Below, piece by piece: positions 16,209 to 22,794 of a stretch of 22,794 bases of DNA. Position 1 is the stretch's first letter. Every line of letters begins with the position of its first letter. Where the stretch lies: contig CAKZLS010000042.1 in NCBI GenBank assembly GCA_937127205.1, positions 1 through 22,794 of the forward strand, read 5' to 3'. The position numbers were made by a program, and so were the translations under genes. The notes beneath the pieces were generated by a model, which did not search any database, was not told the DNA's origin, and saw nothing but the letters and a program-made list of their open reading frames with translations. The stretch comes from an uncultured Rhodospirillales bacterium. GTDB lineage: Bacteria; Pseudomonadota; Alphaproteobacteria; Rhodospirillales; Defluviicoccaceae.

Positions 16209-17426
16209 ATGATCAATCGTCGCAAATTTATCGGCCTCGGAACAGCGGCCGCCGCAACGGCTTCTTTCCAGGCCGTCAATGCGTCCGCCAGCCCATCGCG
16301 AGACGGCGGGGAAGGAGAACCGCGCATCCAGCGCATGGTGACCCTGGGCCGAACCGGCCTCCAGGTGTCCGATGTGTCCTTCGGTTCGTCCAGTCTGACC
16401 GACGCGGATTTGGTGCGCTATGCCTTCGATCGGGGCGTAAATTTCTTCGATACGGCCGAGAGCTACCGTTTCGGCTACGCCGAGGAGGCCATCGGCGAGG
16501 CTCTGCATGGCGTCCGCGACAAGGTGGTTATCAGCTCGAAAACCAAGGCCGGCGCCTCCGACACCCGCAAGGAAATGATGGAGGCGCTGGAGGGCAGTTT
16601 GCGGCGGCTGAAGACAGACTATGTGGATATTTACTTCAATCACGCCGTCAACGACGTGTCGCGGATGAAGAACCCCGAGTGGCGGGAATTCACCGACCGC
16701 GCCAAGGAACAGGGAAAGATCCGGTTCAGGGCCATGTCCGGCCACGGCTCGCAACTGGTTCCGTGTCTCGACTACGCCATCGAGCAGGACCTCGCCGACG
16801 TGGTTTTGGTGGCCTACAACTTCGGCCAAGATCCGGACTTCTACTCGCGCATGCGCGATGCCGTCAGTTTCCCGGCTATCCAGCCGCACTTGCCGGCAGT
16901 TCTCGACAAGGCCAAGCGGAACAACGTCGGCGTGATTGCCATGAAGACGCTGATGGGCGCCCGTCTGAACGACATGCGGCCTTACGAATGGGAGGGCGGT
17001 ACCTACGCCCAGGCGGCGTTCCGCTGGGTTCTGTCCAGCCCGAGAGTGGACGCGCTGCTGATTTCCATGAACAGCAAGAACGCCATCAATGAATACTTGG
17101 GTGGTTCCGGCGACCCGACCATCCAGGGCGGCGATTTCAATCTGCTGGCCCGGTACGCCTACCTTCAGAACACGCGCTATTGCCGCCATGGTTGCGACGG
17201 CTGCGAGGGCGCCTGCCCGGAGGGCGTGCAGATCGCCGAGGTGCTGCGGACCCGCATGTATGACGTGGACTACGGCGATCACGCGCTCGCCACCATGGAC
17301 TACGCCCGCCTCGGCACCGACGCCGGCGCGTGCGCAACCTGTTCACATCAAGCGTGCCTTGGTGCCTGCCCATTCGGCCTTCCCATCGCGCACCTGACCC
17401 GCGATGCGGCCACCCGGCTAGCCTGA
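16209..17426 (+). CDS. Tat-exported aldo/keto reductase with C-terminal [4Fe-4S] region
   Basis: The product is 405 aa. Residues 1-28 are a twin-arginine signal (INRRKFIGLG, then an Ala-rich stretch ending in ASAS), so the protein is probably folded and loaded with cofactor before export. Residues 45-300 are an aldo/keto reductase barrel with the tetrad Asp81, Tyr86 (FFDTAESY), Lys111 (ISSKTK) and His145 (YFNHAV). The C-terminus has two cysteine clusters: Cys325/329/332/336 (CRHGCDGCEGACP) and Cys375/378/383/387 (CATCSHQACLGACP), able to bind one or two Fe-S clusters. It is spaced six bases after the LarB fusion, with AAAGGA about nine bases before ATG. The substrate is unknown. Its place in the Lar-type operon suggests a partner or client, but that is inference. 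Confidence 0.9.
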   Translation: MINRRKFIGLGTAAAATASFQAVNASASPSRDGGEGEPRIQRMVTLGRTGLQVSDVSFGSSSLTDADLVRYAFDRGVNFFDTAESYRFGYAEEAIGEALHGVRDKVVISSKTKAGASDTRKEMMEALEGSLRRLKTDYVDIYFNHAVNDVSRMKNPEWREFTDRAKEQGKIRFRAMSGHGSQLVPCLDYAIEQDLADVVLVAYNFGQDPDFYSRMRDAVSFPAIQPHLPAVLDKAKRNNVGVIAMKTLMGARLNDMRPYEWEGGTYAQAAFRWVLSSPRVDALLISMNSKNAINEYLGGSGDPTIQGGDFNLLARYAYLQNTRYCRHGCDGCEGACPEGVQIAEVLRTRMYDVDYGDHALATMDYARLGTDAGACATCSHQACLGACPFGLPIAHLTRDAATRLA

Positions 17427-17436
17427 GGAACCTCTG

Positions 17437-17850
17437 GTGATTCGGTTTCTGGCGCATTTTCTGATCATCCTCGCCGCGTGGACGCTGGTGATCAAGTACA
17501 TCTTCCCGGTGTCGATGGCGCTGGCCGAAGGCGTCCCTATCATCACGTACATCTATTGGGATTTCTGGTGGGTTGCGCACCTGTGGCTGGCCTGGGCGCT
17601 GCTAAACTGGCAGCGCTACACGGTGGCGCTGGCGGTGGGTGTGTCGGTGGTGGAAATTATCATCGTCGTCACCAAGTTCATTTTGTTTTTCGGCGACCCG
17701 GAATGGACCATCTGGACCACCAACTGGTTTATCAACAAGGTGTTCGTGCTTGCCTGTTTCTGCATGCTGCTGCCGGCTATCTTCGTCGCCGACCGATCCA
17801 GCCCTTTCGATAAAAATAAAACAGCAGGCCGCCCGCCAGCGATGCCATAA
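17437..17850 (+). CDS. Small four-helix membrane protein, last gene of the Lar-type operon
   Basis: The product is 137 aa from a GTG, with AGGAA at 17425-17429 about seven bases upstream and only ten bases after the reductase stop. Four hydrophobic segments are visible at about residues 3-28, 35-60, 63-85 and 96-117, with aromatic-rich turns (YIYWDFWWVAHLW). The short tail is polar. I recognise no family; membrane topology is the only functional clue. Being directly behind a Tat-exported redox protein, it could anchor it or carry electrons to the quinone pool, though no haem-binding His pair is obvious. Its last 74 bp overlap the end of corA on the opposite strand. Confidence 0.75.
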   Translation: MIRFLAHFLIILAAWTLVIKYIFPVSMALAEGVPIITYIYWDFWWVAHLWLAWALLNWQRYTVALAVGVSVVEIIIVVTKFILFFGDPEWTIWTTNWFINKVFVLACFCMLLPAIFVADRSSPFDKNKTAGRPPAMP

Positions 17851-18892
17851 GGCCGATCGCGTACGGATAACCATAATACCAGCTAAGTTCCGGCATGTTC
17901 CATGGCGACACTTGCGGATCGAAGTTCATTCCGTAGACGCCGGCAATGAAGCTGAGCGGGATGAAAATCGTGGCGATGATGGTCAGCACCTTCATGATTT
18001 CGTTCATCCGGGTGCTGATGCTGGAATGATAGGTATCGAGCAATCCGGATGCGGTTTCCCGGTGAGTCTCCGTCAGGTCCATGAGCTGAACGGTATGATC
18101 GTAGCAGTCGCGCAAATAGACGGTCGTTTGGTCCGTGATCAAATCCATGGTATCGCGGATGAGCACCCCGAAGAGATCCCGCTGCGGCCAGATGGCGTGC
18201 TTGAATTCGAGGAGTTCCCGTTTTAGCCCATGGATCCTGCCGACAACCGCGACGTCTGGGTCATCCAACACTTGCTCTTCCAGATCCTCGAGAATGTCGC
18301 TGTATTTTTCCAGTGCCGGAAAGTAGCCGTCCACTGCGGTATCGAGCAATGCGTACGCGAGGTAATCCACACCGGCCTCGCGAATGCGACCGCGGCCATG
18401 GCGAATGCGCTCTCGAACAGGGTTGAAACAGTCGCCATGGCGTTCCTGAAAGGTAACGACGAAGTTGTTACCGAGGAAGACGGAGAGTTGCTCGGTGCCA
18501 TGTTCACCCACAACCGGAGCCAGGCGGGTGACGATCAAGATGTTGCTCTCGTAATCGTCCACCTTCGGACGCTGATGGGTATTGACCACGTCTTCCAGCG
18601 CAAGAGGGTGCAGGCCGAAGATGGATCCGAGATCAACGATCAGCTGGTGGTCGGCCAGACCGTCCACGTTGACCCAGATGACGGGAAACCGTCCGAGGGC
18701 CCCCTCGACTTCCTTTATATCTTCAATCGTGCTCTCTTCCAGCTCCTCGGGTCCGTAGGCAATCAGAGTAACCTTGGGGTGGATAGCGTGCGGATCCGGC
18801 ACGAGCGTGCCTGGAGCCGCTCCGGGCGTGCTCCGGCGCTTCTTTCGAATGCGTCGAAGACCGGTATGAATTTTGAACTTCTTCATGTGCAT
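17777..18892 (-). CDS. corA: CorA-family magnesium/cobalt/nickel transporter
   Basis: The product is 371 aa from ATG 18892; ATG 18886 (two residues in) is equally plausible. CorA forms a pentameric inner-membrane channel for Mg2+, and members also pass Co2+ or Ni2+. The cytoplasmic domain covers about residues 35-300, rich in acidic helices. Two C-terminal membrane helices flank the diagnostic YGMN at 320-323, and the loop carries the usual MPEL (333-336). The protein ends in a basic WIGRRRR. The N-terminal 25 residues are unusually basic (RRIRKKRR). It converges on the Lar-type operon with coding overlap. A nickel-supply role for that operon is possible but unproven. Confidence 0.95.
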   Translation of the reverse strand: MHMKKFKIHTGLRRIRKKRRSTPGAAPGTLVPDPHAIHPKVTLIAYGPEELEESTIEDIKEVEGALGRFPVIWVNVDGLADHQLIVDLGSIFGLHPLALEDVVNTHQRPKVDDYESNILIVTRLAPVVGEHGTEQLSVFLGNNFVVTFQERHGDCFNPVRERIRHGRGRIREAGVDYLAYALLDTAVDGYFPALEKYSDILEDLEEQVLDDPDVAVVGRIHGLKRELLEFKHAIWPQRDLFGVLIRDTMDLITDQTTVYLRDCYDHTVQLMDLTETHRETASGLLDTYHSSISTRMNEIMKVLTIIATIFIPLSFIAGVYGMNFDPQVSPWNMPELSWYYGYPYAIGLMASLAGGLLFYFYRKGWIGRRRR

Positions 18893-19254
18893 CCGCTCTC
18901 GTCGTTGCGCTCAATCGATCCGCGGCGATTCTTTCACAATGATCTGGTGTCTTACCATGCGGCGGCGGGGACGGTCGACATCGAGATCGGCGCTGCTTAA
19001 TCACTCACGCGAAGACGTTGCAAGGGCCTAAATAAACAACAGGTAGTAGTGATGGGCGGCATTGTATTGATATTTAGTAATTGATAGCGCAAAATACGGG
19101 GAGAACTTATTCAGATAGGCCATTGTCCACGTGTGTTAATTGTGTGCCCGGAAACAGGTCACCGGGAATGCTCGGCCAGGGATGTCAAGTCCGTCGCACC
19201 GCGCCCCTGGGGTATTCGCCAATCCGGCGGCTTCACACTTTGAAATGAGATGCC
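18893..19254. other. Divergent intergenic region between corA and the DUF2914 gene
   Basis: These 362 bases hold no gene I can support. The AT-rich block at about 19028-19140 (with TTGATA at 19066 and further TTAAT-like strings) probably contains promoters for one or both divergent genes. A small inverted repeat CCCGG/CCGGG lies at 19147-19151 and 19162-19166. No terminator or known operator was recognised. Confidence 0.5.
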
Positions 19255-20253
19255 ATGAGCGACTTCGTCAAGATCAGGGTTACTTACCCCAACCAGGAAA
19301 TGGACGCCCAGGAATCGCTCGACTCCGATCAAGGAGCGAAAGTGAGTTCGGGCACCGGCGCGGGCCAGCACTCCCGGAGGCTCGGTGGCGTCGCTTTCGC
19401 CGCAGTCGGTGCCGTTGTATTTCTTACGGCGATCGGGGCGGGGCTGTTTTATACGAACGTCTATGGACCGTCTTCGCCCGCCCTGATGGCTGCCGCGTCC
19501 AGTCCCTCTGCAAACGACGCCGAGGACGCCGGTGTTCCACCGGCGGAAGCCGAGATGGCCGGCGCGGTCCTTTCCGGGGAGGACGGCGGTGACGCAGAGC
19601 CGACCGACACCGTAAGCGACGAGAGCCTGGACCGTTTTGAGACCGGAGGGTCGGACCCATCGAGGGAAATGGCGACGTTGTCGGCGGGCTCCGGGTCACC
19701 TGCCGGGATCACGGAACTCACACCGGAAACGCCGACCCCGGATACCCGCCCGCCCGAAAGTTCGCGGCCGGACAGCGCTCTGGCGGCGATTTCACCGCCG
19801 GTGAAACCAGACAGTTCACCTCAGCGTATTTTGAATCCTGCGTTCGTCAACATGCCGCTACCGGCCAAAAGGCCGTTCACGACCGGCCGGGAACCGGATT
19901 TGTCGGCGCCCGACCCTAACACCGCAGGTGGCGTTGCTCGCTCCCAGCTGACATCGGCGGTCCGCGGGCGCGAACCTGTCGATCAGCTATCGTCACCGGT
20001 CAAGCTCGGCGATAGCGGTGGCCGCACGCTCTACTATTTCACCGAATTGAAGGGCCTGAGCGGCGAAACCGTTTTCCACCGTTGGGAGCACGATGGCCAA
20101 ACCATGGTCACGCTACGCATCGAGATCGGTGGAGACCGGTGGCGGGCGTATTCAAGCAAGACCATCCCGGCCAGCCAGAGGGGGGATTGGCGTGTCGTCG
20201 TGGCCAACGCCCAAGGCGACGTTTTGGCGAGCGCGAAGTTTGTTGCCGAATAA
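19255..20253 (+). CDS. Single-pass membrane protein with C-terminal DUF2914 domain
   Basis: The product is 332 aa. Residues 1-40 are a polar cytoplasmic stretch, about 43-67 form one transmembrane helix (VAFAAVGAVVFLTAIGAGLFY), and about 68-250 are a long Ser/Pro/Asp/Glu-rich low-complexity region expected to be disordered in the periplasm. The last 75 residues are a compact domain: LYYFTELKGLSGETVFHRWEH, then RWRAYSSKTI and GDWRVVV, the pattern of DUF2914, a small beta-sandwich of unknown function in proteobacteria. The ribosome site before the ATG is weak (TGAGAT). It lies upstream of minC with 280 bp between, so cotranscription is doubtful. No catalytic residues can be named. Confidence 0.8.
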   Translation: MSDFVKIRVTYPNQEMDAQESLDSDQGAKVSSGTGAGQHSRRLGGVAFAAVGAVVFLTAIGAGLFYTNVYGPSSPALMAAASSPSANDAEDAGVPPAEAEMAGAVLSGEDGGDAEPTDTVSDESLDRFETGGSDPSREMATLSAGSGSPAGITELTPETPTPDTRPPESSRPDSALAAISPPVKPDSSPQRILNPAFVNMPLPAKRPFTTGREPDLSAPDPNTAGGVARSQLTSAVRGREPVDQLSSPVKLGDSGGRTLYYFTELKGLSGETVFHRWEHDGQTMVTLRIEIGGDRWRAYSSKTIPASQRGDWRVVVANAQGDVLASAKFVAE

Positions 20254-20272
20254 GGCCGAAAAGTGACCCAAC

Positions 20273-20293
20273 CACAACCGGTTGTGCGTTTTA
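20273..20293 (+). terminator. Palindromic hairpin with short T-run after the DUF2914 gene
   Basis: CACAACCGGTTGTG (20273-20286) is a perfect 14-bp palindrome that can form a five-pair stem with a CCGG loop, followed by CGTTTTA. It lies 20 bases past the stop codon. The T-run is short, so it is a moderate terminator candidate. A second perfect hairpin, CCGAATC/GATTCGG, follows at 20295-20316. Confidence 0.4.
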
Positions 20294-20533
20294 CCCGAAT
20301 CTGTAAGCCGATTCGGTAGCGGGATGGCCATTTGGCAGTGTGAGGCAAGGACTCCGTCTCTCCGTCCCGGCCTCCAACCGGTATCGATTCATCAATGATG
20401 TTCGAGGGTTAGTTCCCGTCGCCCGGCGGTACCCGGCCGCCCACTTGCAAGTAGATCGCGACTCGTGCATCCAATTTAGAAGCAAAAGAGTGCCTGTGAG
20501 CACATGGGGTGGCGAAAGGACGCGAACATCAAA

Positions 20534-21337
20534 ATGACCTCGGCAACACAAGCCGTTCTGGACGAACCAAGGGACCCGCCGGCCATTCAGATCCGCGGGG
20601 CTTCTTACACCCTGTTGGTTCTGGAATTACCGGACCCGAAGGACCAGACATTCTATTCCCGGCTTGCCGATAAAATTGGACAGGCTCCGAACTTTTACCG
20701 GTTCGCGCCCGTTGTGGTGGATCTCAAGGACCTCGCCGACGCTCCGCCGTTCAACATGGCTGAAATGGGCCGCCGCCTGCGCCAGCATTCGCTTATCCCC
20801 ATCGGCGTTCAAAACGGAACGCCGGAACAGAACAAAGTGGCGGTGGATGCGGGATGGACGGTCTTCCGCGAGGGGCGGCCATCCTTGGTGGAGGTGGGCG
20901 CCGACGGCGACAAGCGCACGGTGGAGACGCCGGACCCCCAAGCCGAGGACACGCCGGCAATCGAAACCCAGGCACCACCTGCGGTCGCCGATTCCGATTC
21001 TCCGGATGCGACCGCAATGGTGATCACCCAGCCGGTCCGATCGGGCCGGCAGGTCTACGCTCATCAGGGCGATCTTGTGGTTCTCGCCACCGCCAGTCCG
21101 GGTGCCGAATTGTTGGCGGACGGACACATTCACGTCTACGGCACGTTGCGCGGCCGGGCGCTCGCCGGTGTTTCCGGCGATACCCGCGCACGGATCTTTT
21201 GCCGGAGCCTGGAAGCGGAACTGGTCTCGGTCGCCGGATACTGGCGGGTTCGGGACGATATCCCCGAAGATCTGATCGGGCAGCCCGTTCAGATCTTCTT
21301 GAAAGGTGAACGGGTCATGATCGAGCCGTTGTCGTAA
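20534..21337 (+). CDS. minC: Septum site-determining protein MinC
   Basis: The product is 267 aa from ATG 20534, with AAAGGA 13 bases upstream; ATG 20504 (ten residues longer) is an alternative. MinC blocks FtsZ polymerisation away from midcell and is recruited to the membrane by MinD. The N-terminal domain (residues 1-105) includes the ASYTLLVLELP strand and the FAPVVVDLKDL segment. A Pro/Glu/Ala-rich linker follows at about 125-170. The C-terminal beta-helix domain shows QPVRSGRQVYAHQGDLVVLA, GAELLADGHIHVYGTLRGRALAG and AELVSVAGYW, the conserved MinC_C core with the RGRA motif for MinD binding. It is the first gene of the minCDE operon, with 54 bases before minD. Confidence 0.93.
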   Translation: MTSATQAVLDEPRDPPAIQIRGASYTLLVLELPDPKDQTFYSRLADKIGQAPNFYRFAPVVVDLKDLADAPPFNMAEMGRRLRQHSLIPIGVQNGTPEQNKVAVDAGWTVFREGRPSLVEVGADGDKRTVETPDPQAEDTPAIETQAPPAVADSDSPDATAMVITQPVRSGRQVYAHQGDLVVLATASPGAELLADGHIHVYGTLRGRALAGVSGDTRARIFCRSLEAELVSVAGYWRVRDDIPEDLIGQPVQIFLKGERVMIEPLS

Positions 21338-21391
21338 TGATGGCGCTCTCGATCGCAATGTCCCTTTGGATCGAAACACACGGAGGATTAC

Positions 21392-22207
21392 GTGTCTAAA
21401 ATCATTACGATGACATCGGGCAAGGGTGGGGTCGGCAAGACGACCACCGCTGCCGCATTCGCCTCCGGTCTCGCGCTCCAAGGCCACAAGACCGTGGTGA
21501 TCGACTTCGACGTCGGCCTGCGCAATCTGGATCTGGTCATGGGCTGTGAGCGCCGGGTCGTTTTTGACTTCATCAACGTCATCAACGGCGACGCTAAGCT
21601 GAACCAGGCGCTGATCAAGGACAAGCGGGTCGAAAACCTGGCGATCCTGCCCACCAGCCAGACGCGGGACAAGGACGCGTTGACGCAAAAGGGGGTGGGC
21701 AAGGTTCTCGAGCAGCTCAAAGAGGACTTCGACTACATCATCTGTGACAGCCCCGCCGGCATCGAAAAGGGCGCGCTGATGGCGCTCTATCACGCCGACG
21801 AGGCAATCATCGTCACCAACCCGGAGGTCTCGAGCGTCCGTGACAGCGATCGCATTCTCGGCGTGCTGCAAAGCCGCTCGCGCCGCGCCGAGGAAAATCT
21901 CGAACCGGTCAAGGAGCACCTGCTGCTAACCCGCTACGATGCCAACCGCGTCGAACGGGGCGAGATGCTCAAAGTGGACGACGTATTGGAAATTTTGGGG
22001 ATTCCGCTGCTCGGCATCATTCCGGAGAGCCAGTCCGTTCTGAAAGCGTCCAACGTGGGGCAGCCGGTTATCCTGGATACGGACTCGGCGGCTGGACGGG
22101 CGTACAACGATGCCGTCAGCCGGTTCCTTGGCGAAACCATAGAGCACCGCTTCATGAAACCGGAGCGTCGCGGCCTGTTTCAAAGATTGTTATGGAGGAC
22201 GGCATGA
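21392..22207 (+). CDS. minD: Septum site-determining ATPase MinD
   Basis: The product is 271 aa from GTG 21392 with GGAGGA (21382-21387) just upstream. MinD is a ParA/MinD-type ATPase that dimerises on ATP, binds the membrane and carries MinC, oscillating with MinE. The deviant Walker A GKGGVGKTTT (residues 10-19) has the signature Lys11. VVIDFDVGLRNLDLVMGCE and YIICDSPAGIE cover the switch and Walker B regions. The C-terminus ends in an amphipathic membrane-targeting helix with RRGLFQRLLW. The TGA overlaps the minE ATG (ATGA at 22204-22207), so the two are translationally coupled. Nothing is missing. Confidence 0.97.
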   Translation: MSKIITMTSGKGGVGKTTTAAAFASGLALQGHKTVVIDFDVGLRNLDLVMGCERRVVFDFINVINGDAKLNQALIKDKRVENLAILPTSQTRDKDALTQKGVGKVLEQLKEDFDYIICDSPAGIEKGALMALYHADEAIIVTNPEVSSVRDSDRILGVLQSRSRRAEENLEPVKEHLLLTRYDANRVERGEMLKVDDVLEILGIPLLGIIPESQSVLKASNVGQPVILDTDSAAGRAYNDAVSRFLGETIEHRFMKPERRGLFQRLLWRTA

Positions 22208-22569
22208 GCATTCTCGACCTATTCTGGCGGCGGTCCAAGCCTTCCGCCCCGGAGGCGCGAGAGCGGTTGCAGATCCTGCTTGCGCACGAGCGGGCGGGAA
22301 CGTCACAACCCGATTATCTGCCCCAGCTTCATCGGGACATTCTCGAAGCCATCGGCAAATACATCGATATCGACCAGGAAAAGATCTCCGTCGAATTCGA
22401 AAACGCCGGCAAGGTCTCCATGCTCGAGGTCAATGTCGAGTTGCCGAGCGGCGGATTGGTCGCCAAGCCGCAGCCGAAACCGAAACCGGCCAAACGGCGG
22501 GCCGCGCCACGAACCCGGAAACGGGCGGCGGCCGCGCTACCCAAGGGAGCAGCTGCCGAAACGGCCTGA
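22204..22569 (+). CDS. minE: Cell division topological specificity factor MinE with basic tail
   Basis: The product is 121 aa from ATG 22204, chosen over ATG 22192 because GGAGGA (22194-22199) lies four to five bases before it and MSILDLF is the usual MinE opening. MinE stimulates MinD ATPase and confines the Min system to the poles. Residues 1-85 match the whole family: membrane-targeting N-terminus SILDLFWRR, the MinD-binding helix ARERLQILLAHERAG (18-32), DYLPQLHRDILEAIGKYI and the dimerisation strands ending EVNVELP. Typical MinE is about 85-95 residues. This one continues with about 34 residues rich in Lys, Arg, Pro and Ala (11 basic, one acidic), resembling histone-like tails and expected to be disordered. 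Confidence 0.95.
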   Translation: MSILDLFWRRSKPSAPEARERLQILLAHERAGTSQPDYLPQLHRDILEAIGKYIDIDQEKISVEFENAGKVSMLEVNVELPSGGLVAKPQPKPKPAKRRAAPRTRKRAAAALPKGAAAETA

Positions 22570-22644
22570 TCCATCACGGGTGTGAGACGGATCATCACGG
22601 TCCGATCGTCCCGGTGGTTTTGAACGGCATTGGGCGCCGAAATT

Positions 22645-22689
22645 AGGCGCTCAGGTGTCTGCAGAAGTGGGCTTCTGAGCGCCTTTTTT
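22645..22689 (+). terminator. Rho-independent terminator of minCDE
   Basis: AGGCGCTCAG (22645-22654) pairs perfectly with CTGAGCGCCT (22675-22684), followed by six Ts (22684-22689). An inner hairpin CAGAAG/CTTCTG can extend the stem. It lies 75 bases after the minE stop. An upstream TGGGCGCC (22631-22638) can pair with the left arm instead. Confidence 0.85.
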
Positions 22690-22794
22690 GTTGCCGTTGC
22701 CATGCACGTTGGCTTGACGAATTGCTCGAAGAAGACCTAGCGAACAGTACCCTTGTCGACCCCGGTAGGGACCTATTGGTATCGTAAGCCGGAT
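22690..22794. other. Terminal stretch without recognised gene
   Basis: The final 105 bases contain no start with a plausible continuing frame on the forward strand. Two reverse-strand frames are open from the edge into the terminator, but their translations show no family resemblance and would end inside the hairpin, so neither is called. Confidence 0.4.

Noticed and set aside
15588..17282. 564-codon reverse-strand open frame opposite the LarB fusion and reductase
   Set aside because: It lies antisense to two genes with clear family motifs, and its translation shows no recognisable domain. High GC favours long open antisense frames.
20627..21919. 430-codon reverse-strand open frame opposite minC and minD
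   Set aside because: MinC and MinD are unmistakable on the forward strand; the antisense translation is a GC-driven shadow.
22653..22794. Reverse-strand frame open from the right edge as the end of another gene
   Set aside because: About 47 open codons is within chance, the translation has no resemblance to any family, and it would end inside the minCDE terminator.

Overview
The window reads as one continuous piece of a GC-rich alphaproteobacterial chromosome, probably Rhodospirillales-like. This is judged from protein style and gene content: an ETF-ubiquinone oxidoreductase, a WRPPGNR-type family-4 uracil-DNA glycosylase, a DUF2914 protein and minCDE. No insertion sequence, phage gene, integrase or CRISPR array was seen. 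Genes are densely packed, with many short overlaps that imply operons.

Left part (1-4.1 kb). A 5'-truncated HAD hydrolase converges on a reverse-strand block of a family-4-type uracil-DNA glycosylase, a soluble lytic transglycosylase and a MoaB-like molybdenum cofactor protein; the last two overlap by 14 bp. Between 4.2 and 8.5 kb a forward operon carries ETF-QO, a TPR outer-membrane-type lipoprotein and ispE, with overlapping stop and start codons. A CPA-type cation/proton antiporter with a C-terminal TrkA-N-like domain, a tRNA-Gln(TTG) with encoded CCA, and a SulP/STAS anion transporter follow.

Centre (12.86-17.85 kb): the most interesting locus. Five tightly packed forward genes encode LarC, LarE, a LarB domain fused to a MocA/MobA-like nucleotidyltransferase, a Tat-exported aldo/keto reductase with a C-terminal [4Fe-4S] region, and a four-helix membrane protein. 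LarB, LarC and LarE build the nickel-pincer nucleotide (NPN) cofactor of lactate racemase, but no larA is present here. The nucleotidyltransferase fused to LarB suggests a further nucleotidyl-transfer step, possibly giving a dinucleotide form of the pincer cofactor. The exported Fe-S aldo/keto reductase and membrane protein are candidate partners or clients. That biochemical reading is inference; the fusion and gene order are seen directly.

Right part (17.8-22.8 kb). A CorA metal transporter converges on the Lar-type operon with a 74-bp coding overlap. A DUF2914 membrane protein and the cell-division operon minC-minD-minE follow. MinE has an unusual basic Lys/Arg/Pro/Ala tail. The min operon ends at a strong terminator whose upstream arm can pair alternatively, as in an attenuator. 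The last 105 bases hold no gene I can support.
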